A stretch of DNA of 64,000 bases from Christensenella sp964438705. Its GTDB lineage: Bacteria > Bacillota > Clostridia > Christensenellales > Christensenellaceae. Of this stretch, positions 9,083 through 17,314 are shown in pieces. How positions within the stretch are numbered: position 1 is the stretch's first letter; the number at the start of each line of letters is the position of its first letter. The stretch is taken from the NCBI GenBank assembly GCA_964438705.1, contig CAYTKQ010000013.1:6958-70957 (forward strand), given 5' to 3'. A program made the translations under genes and the position numbers. A model generated the notes under the pieces. That model did no database searches, was not told the DNA's origin, and was given only the letters and a program-made list of their open reading frames with translations.

Positions 9083-9970
9083 ATGTCTTTCCCTTCTGGA
9101 TATGTCCCCGGATGGCAATTCACGCCGGATTTTGGCAAAGAATTGTCCATCGAAGACGAGCAACATTTTTTTGAAAGCGCCGACGTTTTCAAGGCGATCC
9201 TTGAGATCATTCAAGATGGCGTCAGTGTTCTTGGCAAGGATCTGACGATCCGCTACATGAACGCGAGCCTGCGCCATATTTATGCGAACGAACGCGGCGC
9301 CGGCAAGAAATGCTACGAGACTTATCATTCCCGCAGCACGCCGTGCGAAGATTGTCCGTCGCTCAAATCCCTTGAGAGCAAATCGCCTGAAACGGGTGTG
9401 GTACGCTATGAACACGAAAATAACGAATGCAGTCTCCACCAGGTTTTCTCCATTCCTGTTCTTAACACGCGCAACGATGTGATTCTTATCATCGAATATG
9501 TTCGCGATATCACCTTTCAGAACAGTATGATACAAAACCTCTACGAGCTTGCCCAGCGTTTTGAGGCCGTAGAAAATCAAAACGAAATCCTCGCGGATAT
9601 CCTCAGGCAACGCGAACGGAACCGCGACGCGCTCGAGCAGACCATTTCCACAAACGTCGAACGCTTTGTCCGCCCGTCGCTGGAATATCTGAAGAAAACA
9701 GTACGCGAGGAGGATGTGGATTTTGTGGACGGCTTGATTTCTGAGATCGTCTATCCCATCACAAAAAAGAGAGAAAGTGCGATGTCCGCCCTTACCCCGC
9801 GCGAGTTGCAGGTCGCGGCGCTTGTGAAACGGGGCGATACATCCAAGGAGATTGCCGCAAAGCTTTGCGTAACGCAAAAGGCAGTCGATTATCATCGTCT
9901 GAACATCCGAAAAAAGCTGAAACTTTCGCGGGAAACGAGTTTGCTTACCTATTTAGAAACCCATTTATAG
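9083..9970 (+). CDS. PAS-domain LuxR-type transcriptional regulator
   Basis: A 295-residue one-component regulator. A PAS-like domain spans about residues 35-150 and carries a Cys/His cluster (KCYETYHSRSTPCEDCP) seen in PAS sensors, a possible metal or redox site. A coiled helical linker follows (about 150-225). A LuxR helix-turn-helix (about 232-290, SALTPRELQVAALVKRGDTS and AVDYHRLNIRKKLKL) closes the protein. A perfect AGGAGGTGG ribosome binding site precedes the ATG. It faces away from the flavin oxidoreductase across 210 bases containing two dyad symmetries, so it is the likely regulator of that gene. The signal sensed is unknown. Confidence 0.85.
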   Translation: MSFPSGYVPGWQFTPDFGKELSIEDEQHFFESADVFKAILEIIQDGVSVLGKDLTIRYMNASLRHIYANERGAGKKCYETYHSRSTPCEDCPSLKSLESKSPETGVVRYEHENNECSLHQVFSIPVLNTRNDVILIIEYVRDITFQNSMIQNLYELAQRFEAVENQNEILADILRQRERNRDALEQTISTNVERFVRPSLEYLKKTVREEDVDFVDGLISEIVYPITKKRESAMSALTPRELQVAALVKRGDTSKEIAAKLCVTQKAVDYHRLNIRKKLKLSRETSLLTYLETHL

Positions 9971-9978
9971 AAAAAGCA

Positions 9979-10020
9979 AAGAGGCCTCGCGGAGTGTGTA
10001 TTCTCGCGAAGCCTCTTTTT
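9979..10020. terminator. terminator between convergent luxR-type and nrdG genes
   Basis: AAGAGGC-TCGCG pairs with CGCGA-GCCTCTT around an 11-13 base loop, followed by TTTTT on the plus strand. It ends the regulator transcript and may also serve nrdG from the other side. Confidence 0.8.
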
Positions 10021-10029
10021 GTATACTTC

Positions 10030-10689
10030 CTAACAGCGCGCGACTGCGTTGGGTTGTATTTCCCTTACGCGCTCCGCAATGCGCTTTACATCCTGCGGCG
10101 TATGGATGCGGTGCTTTTCCACGCCCACAGGGCGATAAAGCTGCAACGCGTACAAGGGCAAGAGCGGCACAGCCGCCGCCATTTCTTCCAATGCTTCCGG
10201 CGATAGCTGCGGGATCACTGTGGTGCGCAGTTCCCATTCGATGCGCGATTCCACAAGCAGCGCAAGCGTTTCACGCACGCCCTCCGCATCCATCCCGCAA
10301 ACCTCGCGGTAACGCGCGAAGGGTGCTTTATAGTCCATTGCCACATAATCCACCAAATCATGCGCAAGCAATTCACGTACCACGGCAGGGCTGCTGCCGT
10401 TGGTATCCAGCTTCACATCGTAGCCGAGCGCCTTTAAACGTGCCGCAAATTCCACAATATCTTCCTGCAGGGTGGGTTCTCCGCCCGAGATCACGATGCC
10501 GTCCAAAAGACCCGCACGCTTCTCTAAAAAGCGTTCTACTTCGGCATTGTCCATCAACTCCGGTTCATGCAGCAGGTGACGGTTGTGGCAAAAGCCGCAA
10601 TCATAGTTGCAGCCCGCTGTGAACACCACAGCCGCCAGACGGTGCGGAAAATCGATGGTCGCGGTTTTCAAAAGCCCCGCGATTTTCAC
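10030..10689 (-). CDS. nrdG: anaerobic ribonucleotide reductase activating protein (radical SAM)
   Basis: A 219-residue radical SAM activase that installs the glycyl radical on NrdD. The cluster motif is CNYDCGFC (C-x3-C-x2-C) near residue 27, followed by the SGGEPT motif that contacts S-adenosylmethionine. The start is a GTG at 10689 that overlaps the nrdD stop codon (GTGA), with AAGGAG upstream in the nrdD tail; this indicates translational coupling. The ATP-binding and NrdD-specific regions are not separately visible, and pyruvate-formate-lyase activases are related, but the gene order makes nrdG the clear choice. Confidence 0.93.
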   Translation of the reverse strand: MKIAGLLKTATIDFPHRLAAVVFTAGCNYDCGFCHNRHLLHEPELMDNAEVERFLEKRAGLLDGIVISGGEPTLQEDIVEFAARLKALGYDVKLDTNGSSPAVVRELLAHDLVDYVAMDYKAPFARYREVCGMDAEGVRETLALLVESRIEWELRTTVIPQLSPEALEEMAAAVPLLPLYALQLYRPVGVEKHRIHTPQDVKRIAERVREIQPNAVARC

Positions 10690-12785
10690 AGAGACTGCTC
10701 CTTGATCTCGTATTTCAGACGCTCGTCGTATTCCGTCTTTTTGCCCTTGTGGAAATTTTGCACAGGGCGCAGATAGCCGACCACGCGGCTCCACACCTCC
10801 GCGTCGTTTCCGCATTCCGGGCAGGTGAACTGCTCGCCCTGCAAATAGCCGTGCTCCTGACACACCGAGAAGGTGGGCGTCAGCGAGATGTATGGCAGCT
10901 TATAGTTCGTGAACACCTTGCGAATCAGCTTTTTGGCGACCTCCACGTCCGAGATGCGCTCACCGAGATAGAGGTGCAGCACTGTGCCGCCCGTATACAG
11001 GCTTTGCAGCTCGTCCTGCAGGTCCATCGTCTCGAAGATATCGTCCGTGAAGCCGACGGGAAGCTGGGTGGAGTTCGTGTAATAGCACACCTTTTCATCC
11101 CCAGCGCAGATGATGTCCGGATATTTCTTTTTATCGAGGTCCGCAAGCCGGTAGCTCGTACCCTCCGCGGGCGTTGCCTCGAGGTTGTAAAAATGCCCCG
11201 TCTCCTCCTGTATCTCGGTCATGAGATCACGCAGATAATTCATCATGCGCACCGAGAATTCCTGCCCGCGTTCGGTGGTGAGGTCTGTGCCGTCGCCGTA
11301 GAAATTTAAAAGCGCCTCATTCATTCCAAGCACACCGATGGTGTTGAAGTGATTGAACCAATATTGACCCGTGCGCATCTTCACATTGCGCAGATAATGC
11401 GCGGAGAACGGATAGAGACCCTTCTGCGTTTGATCCTCGATGATCTTGCGCTTGATTTCCAAACTGTTTTTTGCCAGCATCACCATCTGCCACAGCCGCG
11501 CCTTAAATTCCCCTTCCGATTTGGAAAGGTAGCCGATGCGGGGCAAATTGATGGTCACCACACCGATGGAGCCCGTCATGGGGTTGGAGCCAAACAGCCC
11601 GCCCCCGCGCTTTCTTAATTCCTTGGTATCCAGACGCAGGCGGCAGCACATGGAGAGCGCGTCCTCCGGACTTAAATCGGAATTGATGTAGTTGGAGAAA
11701 TACGGGATGCCGTATTTGCACGTGATCTCCATGAATTTATTGACGACGGGGCTGTCCCAGTCGAAGTCGTTGGTCACGTTGATGGTGGGGATGGGGAAGG
11801 TGAACACGCGCCCGTGCGCGTCGCCCTCGAGCATCACCTCGCAAAAGGCTTCGTTGAAAAGGTCCATTTCCTTCTGAAATTCACCGTACGTCTCCCGCCG
11901 CACCTTGCCCCCCGTGATGACGGCCTCGTCCTTTAATGTACGCGGCACCACGATGTCGAAGGTGAGGTTGGAAAACGGACACTGGAAGCCCACGCGCGTG
12001 GGGACGTTGATGTTGAAGATGAACTCCTGCAGCGCCTGTTTGACCTCTTTTTTGGTCATATTGTCGTAGCGGATGAAGGGCGCGCAATAGGTGTCGATGG
12101 ACGACCATGCCTGCGCCCCGGCTGTTTCGCCCTGCGTGGTGAACGTGGAATTCACCACCTGCCCCAGAAAAGAACGCAAATGGTTCGCGGGGGAGGATTC
12201 CACCTTGCCCGGCACGCCGCCGAACCCGTCCATCAAAAGCTGCTTCAAATCCCAGCCCGCGCAATAAGGGCCAAAGAAGCCGAGGTCGTGGATGTGGAAC
12301 GCGCCGCTTGTGTGCGCCTCACGGATCTCCTGCGGATATACCTCGTGCAGCCAGTATTGCTTGGTGAACGTTTCGCGCACATAGTTGTTCATTCCGTTGA
12401 TGGACTTTTGCGTGTTTGCGTTTTCCTTGATCTGCCAGTCCTTATCGTCCAGATAATCGGAAAACATATCGATGGTCGCGCCGATGAGGGCATTGGATTC
12501 CCTCGCCGCGCGGCGTTTTTCACGATAAAGGATATAGGCCTTCGCCGTCTTGGCGTGCCCGCGCTCAATGAGCACCTTTTCCACGAGGTCCTGAATTTCT
12601 TCCACGTCCGCTGCCTCCGCCTTTAAGCGAAGGTTGGCGAGGTCTGCCACCTCGTCCGCGATCTTCTGTGCCGTATCGAAATCGTCTCCGCCCACCGCGG
12701 TCACGGCATTGAAGATGGCCCACGTGATCTTTTCCTTTTGAAAGCTTTCGGTGCTCCCGTTCCTCTTTTTGATTTGTGTCAGCAT
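10686..12785 (-). CDS. nrdD: anaerobic (class III) ribonucleoside-triphosphate reductase
   Basis: A 699-residue oxygen-sensitive enzyme reducing ribonucleotides to deoxyribonucleotides for DNA synthesis. An ATP-cone regulatory domain occupies about residues 1-95 (TQIKKRNGSTESFQKEKITW). The catalytic barrel follows. The glycyl radical site is RVVGYLRP near the C-terminus, just after a zinc-binding segment with CQEH and CPEC. The ATG at 12785 follows AAGGAGAAGG. It is the first gene after a cobalamin riboswitch and a terminator, so its expression should fall when B12 is abundant. That usually means the genome also encodes a B12-dependent class II reductase elsewhere. Confidence 0.96.
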   Translation of the reverse strand: MLTQIKKRNGSTESFQKEKITWAIFNAVTAVGGDDFDTAQKIADEVADLANLRLKAEAADVEEIQDLVEKVLIERGHAKTAKAYILYREKRRAARESNALIGATIDMFSDYLDDKDWQIKENANTQKSINGMNNYVRETFTKQYWLHEVYPQEIREAHTSGAFHIHDLGFFGPYCAGWDLKQLLMDGFGGVPGKVESSPANHLRSFLGQVVNSTFTTQGETAGAQAWSSIDTYCAPFIRYDNMTKKEVKQALQEFIFNINVPTRVGFQCPFSNLTFDIVVPRTLKDEAVITGGKVRRETYGEFQKEMDLFNEAFCEVMLEGDAHGRVFTFPIPTINVTNDFDWDSPVVNKFMEITCKYGIPYFSNYINSDLSPEDALSMCCRLRLDTKELRKRGGGLFGSNPMTGSIGVVTINLPRIGYLSKSEGEFKARLWQMVMLAKNSLEIKRKIIEDQTQKGLYPFSAHYLRNVKMRTGQYWFNHFNTIGVLGMNEALLNFYGDGTDLTTERGQEFSVRMMNYLRDLMTEIQEETGHFYNLEATPAEGTSYRLADLDKKKYPDIICAGDEKVCYYTNSTQLPVGFTDDIFETMDLQDELQSLYTGGTVLHLYLGERISDVEVAKKLIRKVFTNYKLPYISLTPTFSVCQEHGYLQGEQFTCPECGNDAEVWSRVVGYLRPVQNFHKGKKTEYDERLKYEIKEQSL

Positions 12786-12819
12786 TTCTTCCTTCTCCTT
12801 CATGTGATTCCACAACAGT

Positions 12820-12846
12820 AAAAAAATGACGCGCGGATCGCGCGCG
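12820..12846 (-). terminator. riboswitch-controlled terminator before nrdD
   Basis: CGCGCG-atc-CGCGCG followed by TCATTTTTTT on the minus strand, ending 35 bases before the nrdD ATG and downstream of the cobalamin aptamer. It is well placed to be the expression platform: termination in the B12-bound state, read-through without it. Confidence 0.75.
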
Positions 12847-12917
12847 CAAACATGATGTCAATACATACCAAAAGTGAGGTGTGTGCTGCGCCATGCTCCG
12901 TGGCGGTTTGCCCTGTG

Positions 12918-13076
12918 TTTCGCGAAAGATATTCTGGCTCAAGCCTCAAACGCCGCGCACGCCTTCCCGGGGATTCCCAGTGACATCTGTGCGCCGCTCG
13001 GCTCTTACAGCGGCGGGACCGCGCGGGATTTCCACCCGACTTCCCTTTCATACCCCGAACCGGGATTTTCGAAACA
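12918..13076 (-). promoter_or_regulatory. cobalamin (B12) riboswitch controlling nrdDG
   Basis: On the minus strand the conserved blocks appear in order: GGGAAGTCGGGTGGAAATCC, then CGCGGTCCCGCCGCTGTAAG, then GTCACTGGGAATCCCCGGG, and finally GAGCCAGAATATC. These are the aptamer core and B12-box elements of the AdoCbl-type class. The aptamer begins about 30 bases after the predicted transcription start and is followed by an intrinsic terminator before nrdD. Cobalamin control of ribonucleotide reductase genes is known in bacteria with a B12-dependent alternative enzyme. Confidence 0.95.
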
Positions 13077-13114
13077 CAATATACTGTGTTGTGTTGTTTT
13101 GTTAATACATAGAT

Positions 13115-13143
13115 ATTGTAGTTCTGTCCTTCATGAAAGTCAA
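13115..13143 (-). promoter_or_regulatory. sigma-A promoter of the riboswitch-nrdDG transcript
   Basis: TTGACT (13143-13138) and TACAAT (13120-13115) are separated by exactly 17 bases on the minus strand. The start falls near 13108, just ahead of the cobalamin aptamer. Confidence 0.85.
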
Positions 13144-13175
13144 TAGTATATTTTAAAAATATTGCCGCAAAATCA

Positions 13176-13201
13176 AAAAAGCGCCATGCGAGGCGCTTTT
13201 T
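13176..13201 (-). terminator. terminator downstream of the ion-channel operon
   Basis: A 10-bp stem (AAAAAGCGCC / GGCGCTTTTT) with a 6-base loop, U-rich on both sides. It lies about 140 bases past the last gene of the operon and separates it from the nrdDG promoter. Confidence 0.8.
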
Positions 13202-13343
13202 GATCAAAAGAAAATTATTGGGCTTGCTATACGCAGATCCGTCATGCTGCCTTCTCACCAGTTCCACCGCGCCCGACGGCGCGACCTCCGCAAATGGGAT
13301 CAGGCTTCTCTCCCTGATTGCGGAACGGGCGTGTTGCTTTGAT
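13202..13343 (-). other. unexplained structured 3' region
   Basis: A non-coding stretch of 142 bases between the last gene of the channel operon and its terminator. It contains two clean hairpins: ATCAGG/CCTGAT (13299-13318) and CGCGCC/GGCGCG with a 4-base loop (13268-13283). A weaker GCAG/CTGC pair lies at 13233-13250. It has no good open frame with a start. It may be a long structured 3' end or a small RNA released from it. Confidence 0.35.
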
Positions 13344-13931
13344 TTAGCGTTCGCGCAGCGCCGGAGGTTCCTTGAGCGCCTTGGGCATAAAGTGCACAGA
13401 TATCGCAACGATCGCCGCCGTTGCGAGCATATCGAACACCTTGACCAGCCCTGTGGCAAAAAAGCATGCCGCCGCGCCCGGCCATCCCCACGTAAGCGCC
13501 GTATCATAAAAGCGCAGCTCCCATACGTTGTCCGCGGGTACGCCGCCGTGACGCAGAATGGTCAGCAGCGACGCGATCACCGTCGTTGCGATGATGCAGT
13601 ACAAAATCGTCGTCAGGATGCGGTGACGCAACGTTTTGTGCTCCCGGCGCATATTGATGCCCACAATGATCGCCACCGCCGCGCCGGATGCAAAATAAAG
13701 GATCGAGCTTGCGTCAAATGAGGTGACGGCAATAAAAAAGTTGTCCACCAGCGCGATCAAAATTCCCGCCGCCGGTTCCAAAATGATCGTTGCAAGCGCC
13801 GTACCCGGCACGTCCAGCCAGAAGGGAAGCCCCAGCGTTGAGGCAAGCAGATAGAAAAGCTCGTTCATCAACGCGCAGATCACCATGACGGTGATGTAGC
13901 GCCATCTGTTGTCCCACACAAATCGTTTCAT
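13344..13931 (-). CDS. small polytopic membrane protein, ECF-S/LytS-membrane-domain-like
   Basis: A 195-residue protein with five or six hydrophobic helices, at about 12-34, 44-67, 70-93, 104-126 and 148-182. The second block (LDVPGTALATIILEPAAG followed by ILIALVDNFF) resembles the first repeats of ECF transporter substrate-binding components and the membrane domains of LytS-type kinases, but no diagnostic motif proves either. Its ATG overlaps the potassium-channel stop (ATGA), so it is translated together with the channel. Role unknown; it might sense or bind a small ligand, or help the two channels assemble. Confidence 0.6.
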   Translation of the reverse strand: MKRFVWDNRWRYITVMVICALMNELFYLLASTLGLPFWLDVPGTALATIILEPAAGILIALVDNFFIAVTSFDASSILYFASGAAVAIIVGINMRREHKTLRHRILTTILYCIIATTVIASLLTILRHGGVPADNVWELRFYDTALTWGWPGAAACFFATGLVKVFDMLATAAIVAISVHFMPKALKEPPALRER

Positions 13932-14710
13932 GCGTTCCCCTCCTTTTCCTCATCAGACAGGATGCGCTCCAGAACGGAGGTCTTTTCGTCCTCATCCGCA
14001 GCGTCCCGCTCCTTTTCCCTGCGGGCCTTATCGAGGTTGATCTCCTCTACAAAGCTGGCGGTGATGATGCCTGCGGGCAGCGCAATGACCGCAATGCCGA
14101 ACAGCGACGAAACCATGCTGATCAGCTTGCCCGCGTCCGAGAGGGGATATACGTCGCCGTAGCCCACCGTGGTGAGCGCGGTTGTCGCCCAATAGAGCGC
14201 GTCAAAAAACGAATCGAAGGTCTGCGGCTCGTTCGTGAACATCAGCAGCGCGGAAACAAAAATGTAGAACACCGCGATGAGCACGACCGACCACAGCGTT
14301 TTTGCTTCCTTTTTGAAGGCATTCGCGATATACGAAAAGCTCTTTGAGTAATGAAACACCTTGAAGATGCGCAGCAGGCGCAGGATGCGGAACCCCTGCC
14401 CGAGAACGCCGAGCGACGGAAGCAGCGACACGAGGTCGATGAGCGCCATCGGCGTGACCGGATACAGCACGAATGCCCACGGCGCTTTGCGCCTGCTTGC
14501 GTAGTCGTACGTCATCCAACGAAACACATAGTCGAAAAATAAGATGTATACCGTGATCAGGTCGATCGTATCGATGACCTTGTTCGACTCCTTAAACATC
14601 AGCGGGCACACGCTCACAAGCGCAACCGTCATGATAAACACATCATAAAAGCGGCTGATTTTATCGCCTGCATCCGCCTTTTTGACGACCCGGTAAATAA
14701 ATTCCCTCAT
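13928..14710 (-). CDS. voltage-gated-type potassium channel
   Basis: A 260-residue six-helix K+ channel subunit. Helices S1-S3 occupy about residues 20-105. S4 contains regularly spaced arginines (GFRILRLLRIFKVF), which indicates a voltage-sensor-type helix. The pore loop holds the K+ selectivity filter TTVGYGD, followed by S6 with a glycine hinge (FGIAVIALPAG). A charged cytoplasmic tail of about 40 residues ends the protein. The ATG at 14710 is preceded by GAGGTGGG and starts 8 bases after the stop of the ligand-gated-channel-like gene; its end overlaps the next gene by 4 bases. The three genes form one coupled operon. Confidence 0.92.
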   Translation of the reverse strand: MREFIYRVVKKADAGDKISRFYDVFIMTVALVSVCPLMFKESNKVIDTIDLITVYILFFDYVFRWMTYDYASRRKAPWAFVLYPVTPMALIDLVSLLPSLGVLGQGFRILRLLRIFKVFHYSKSFSYIANAFKKEAKTLWSVVLIAVFYIFVSALLMFTNEPQTFDSFFDALYWATTALTTVGYGDVYPLSDAGKLISMVSSLFGIAVIALPAGIITASFVEEINLDKARREKERDAADEDEKTSVLERILSDEEKEGNA

Positions 14711-14718
14711 TTCCCACC

Positions 14719-15804
14719 TCAGAACATATAGGCGCACAGCGGCATTACAAGGTTACCGACAAGCACGAGACACAGGACCGAATAAAACATCACCCGCCCG
14801 AACAGGCGTGCAAAATCACGATCCTCGAACTTATTGCGGATGCGGTTGATGTTGATGATGGAAATCGCTGCCATCAGGATCATCATGATATTCCAGATAT
14901 TGACAAATTCCAGCAGGCCCATATCCAGCGCGTCCGGCACGAGGCTTGCCCCCACCATAATGTTTGTGACCGTACCAAACAATGCCGCCGGGATCATAGA
15001 AAGCGGGTCCACCCTGTGATAGGTGCAAATGAACAGGGTGATCATCACCCATGTGATCGTTCCGATGAGCGCGATGAAGCATTTTGCGTACAGGCCGCCG
15101 TTGGAACGGTTGATCTCTATTTCCGTCACATGCTCGGTGGTATAGGCCGCGTTTTTATATTGCGGATCGCCGTGCGTGCTGTTGTATTTCATGTCGAATA
15201 CGCCCGTATCCATGCGCACAAAATCAAACCCCGCGACGGACAGATTGCTGTTGTATCCGCTTCCTTCCTTGTCCGGCACGATGTCGACCCGATCCACCGT
15301 ATAGTTCGGCTCGATATAGATCTTCAGCTGATGTGATTCCAGCGGGAAACGCTTGGTCCAATAATTTTTGGTGACGGTCACGTCTATGCGCACGAGCTGA
15401 TAGCAATGCCCGTTCACAAATTCTTCCTTCACCACCTCGCGTTTGTTGATCAGCCCCTTGTATACACGAAAATTATTCGCCATATCAAGTTCTTCATCGC
15501 CGTCCCAATTGAACCACACCATCATCTCGAGGCGAAAATTTGAACTTTTCAGAGATATTTCCTTGAGGTTTTCGATATATGTACCCACCGATACGATCGT
15601 TGCGCCCTCGTTCAGGCGGGCAATCTCTGCCACCACCTCCGGCGACGAATCAAAGGCGGTATCCCAATAATCGCCCTCCGCCATTTTATCGTTATACAGG
15701 GTAGCGCCTGTAAACCCGATGTATGCCCCCCCGATGATCAAAACGGCGAAAACGCCGCACAGCAAGCGTTTTAGCTGCCAGCCCTGCAAATCCTTCAGCT
15801 TCAT
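14719..15804 (-). CDS. pentameric ligand-gated ion channel-like protein
   Basis: A 361-residue membrane protein with an N-terminal helix (about 12-34), a roughly 195-residue beta-rich extracellular domain, and four C-terminal helices (about 232-255, 262-283, 288-312, 335-358). This is the topology of the Cys-loop/pLGIC family with an extra leading helix. Supporting details are MVWFNWDGDEE in the first strands, FPLESHQLKIYIE matching the FPFDxQ region of the Cys-loop, and an M2-M3 stretch with SLVPDALDMGLLEFVNIW resembling the LP-x-T segment. The lone Cys-loop cysteines are absent, as in other bacterial members. GGGGGAATT precedes the ATG. It is first in an operon with a K+ channel. Homology is remote and judged by eye. 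Confidence 0.6.
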   Translation of the reverse strand: MKLKDLQGWQLKRLLCGVFAVLIIGGAYIGFTGATLYNDKMAEGDYWDTAFDSSPEVVAEIARLNEGATIVSVGTYIENLKEISLKSSNFRLEMMVWFNWDGDEELDMANNFRVYKGLINKREVVKEEFVNGHCYQLVRIDVTVTKNYWTKRFPLESHQLKIYIEPNYTVDRVDIVPDKEGSGYNSNLSVAGFDFVRMDTGVFDMKYNSTHGDPQYKNAAYTTEHVTEIEINRSNGGLYAKCFIALIGTITWVMITLFICTYHRVDPLSMIPAALFGTVTNIMVGASLVPDALDMGLLEFVNIWNIMMILMAAISIININRIRNKFEDRDFARLFGRVMFYSVLCLVLVGNLVMPLCAYMF

Positions 15805-15883
15805 AATTCCCCCAAAATCAAAATCTGTTTATCTGTCGCGATCTCTTTTGCCGCCAATATGGCAGCAAACCCTTTTTACAGCC

Positions 15884-15918
15884 CGAAACGCTGTTCCCGA
15901 AAAGAGAACAGCGTTTCG
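15884..15918. terminator. strong hairpin between aquaporin and channel operon
   Basis: A perfect 13-bp stem (CGAAACGCTGTTC / GAACAGCGTTTCG) with a 9-base loop. The T-rich side (TTTTGCTTTTT) is on the plus strand although the flanking genes run minus. As a minus-strand terminator for the aquaporin it lacks a T-run, so direction is uncertain. Confidence 0.5.
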
Positions 15919-15970
15919 TTTTGCTTTTTCATGATAATTTTAGGAATGAAAAACCATTCCGTACAGCCAA

Positions 15971-16675
15971 TTATGCGAGTTCCTGCTTTTTAGGCTTGAT
16001 GAGGAACACCCACACAAGCGCCGCGATCGCCGCGCCGATCAATGGCCCGACAATGAACAGCCACACTTGATTCCACGCCTCTCCGCCAAGCAGCAGCGCC
16101 GGCCCGAAGCTTCTCGCCGGATTGACAGACGTCCCCGTGAGCGGAATGCCCATGATGTGCACAAACGCCAGTGTAAGACCGATCACGATGCCCGCCACCG
16201 AGCCCATTTTTTCGGACGCCGTTACACCGAGCACCACCAGCACGAACACAAAGGTGAGGATGATCTCGACAATCAGCGCGCCCGTCATATCGATATTGAT
16301 ATAAGACAACGCACCGAACCCGTCCGCGCCAAGACCCGCCTGTGTGATTCCGCCGAGTGCCGGACTCGAATTGACGATCACCGTCAATACACCCGAAGCC
16401 GCAATCGCCCCCAAAAACTGTGCGATCACATAGCCGATGAAATCTTTAAAGCTCATGCGCTTTGCAAGCAGCATCCCGAAGGAAACCGCCGGATTGATAT
16501 GGCATCCGGATACGCTGCCGATACAGTATGCCATCGCAACGATGGAAAGACCGAACGCCAGAGCGATGCCCACAATGCCGGTTACGCCGCCGATCCCGCC
16601 TGAAAGCGCTGCCGTACCGCAACCGAACAGCACCAACACAAATGTGCCAATGAATTCCGCAACATACTTTTTCAT
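15971..16675 (-). CDS. aqpZ: aquaporin (AqpZ-type MIP channel)
   Basis: A 234-residue six-helix major intrinsic protein forming a tetrameric water pore in the membrane. Both half-helix motifs are present: SGCHINPAVSFG and GTSVNPARSFGPAL. The N-terminus (MKKYVAEFIGTFVLVLFGCG) is typical of AqpZ. The Arg after the second NPA is conserved, and the residue pattern favours a water channel over a glycerol facilitator, although glycerol transport cannot be excluded. GGGAGGT precedes the ATG. It is downstream of the HU gene with only 66 bases between, so read-through from the HU promoter is possible. Confidence 0.92.
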   Translation of the reverse strand: MKKYVAEFIGTFVLVLFGCGTAALSGGIGGVTGIVGIALAFGLSIVAMAYCIGSVSGCHINPAVSFGMLLAKRMSFKDFIGYVIAQFLGAIAASGVLTVIVNSSPALGGITQAGLGADGFGALSYINIDMTGALIVEIILTFVFVLVVLGVTASEKMGSVAGIVIGLTLAFVHIMGIPLTGTSVNPARSFGPALLLGGEAWNQVWLFIVGPLIGAAIAALVWVFLIKPKKQELA

Positions 16676-16741
16676 AATTATGATACCTCCCTTGAAAAAT
16701 GCAACCGATAATGATACCTGCCTTCTTAGGTAAACTATAGC

Positions 16742-17014
16742 TTATCTGATCGCGTCTTTCAAGCCTTTTCCCGCCTTAAACGCAGGAATTTTCGTTTCCG
16801 GCATGCGGATCTTCTCGCCGGTACGGGGGTTCTGCCCATCCCTTGCGGCGCGCTTGCGCACCTCAAACGTGCCAAAGCCCATAAACTGGACTTTTTCCTT
16901 CTTGACGAGCGCCGCCGTGATCTCCTCGAGCATTGCGTCCGTCACCGCTTCAACGTCCTTTTTCATCATTCCCGTTTTCTGCGCCACTTTGCCAACCAGT
17001 TCTTTTTTGTTCAT
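16742..17014 (-). CDS. hup: DNA-binding protein HU
   Basis: A 90-residue histone-like protein that bends and compacts DNA as a dimer. The N-terminus MNKKELVGKVAQKTGM and the family block FGTFEVRKRAARDGQNPRTG with the DNA-intercalating Pro in the arm are clear. The start at 17014 follows AGGGGAGT; an upstream in-frame start would add 14 residues not found in HU. A strong promoter with perfect 17-base spacing lies about 80 bases upstream, consistent with an abundant protein. Confidence 0.96.
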   Translation of the reverse strand: MNKKELVGKVAQKTGMMKKDVEAVTDAMLEEITAALVKKEKVQFMGFGTFEVRKRAARDGQNPRTGEKIRMPETKIPAFKAGKGLKDAIR

Positions 17015-17091
17015 GATTACTCCCCTTTTGCAATTGTTGTGTGCAACCTGACGCACAAAACAATATATACGTCGGTTACTTGTTTGTTCTT

Positions 17092-17120
17092 ATTTTATTC
17101 ATTAAAAAAGAAAAAGTCAA
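17092..17120 (-). promoter_or_regulatory. strong sigma-A promoter of the HU gene
   Basis: TTGACT (17120-17115) and TAAAAT (17097-17092) lie 17 bases apart on the minus strand in an A/T-rich setting. Confidence 0.85.
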
Positions 17121-17256
17121 TATACAGTGGATACTTTTCTGTTTTGTGTAAAAATTTTTCTGCTATTTCGCACCGCATTTTGCGGCTTTTTTTCATTCCA
17201 TAGCTTCCTTAATTAAAAAAATCCAACTCTCAAGCCATTTTCAAGCGGCAAAGCGA

Positions 17257-17285
17257 TTGTAAGTTCTGAAATGTTGTTGTATAAT
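17257..17285 (+). promoter_or_regulatory. promoter of the tandem TetR-type regulators
   Basis: TTGTAA (17257-17262) and a perfect TATAAT (17280-17285) with a 17-base spacer, ending 30 bases before the first coding start. Confidence 0.8.
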
Positions 17286-17314
17286 ACTTCCAACGACGGA
17301 GGTTAGTAAATCGA

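Noticed and set aside
12800..13507. 235-residue open frame across the riboswitch and the end of the channel operon
   Set aside because: It runs through the B12 aptamer, the promoter and a terminator, so it is not a coding region.
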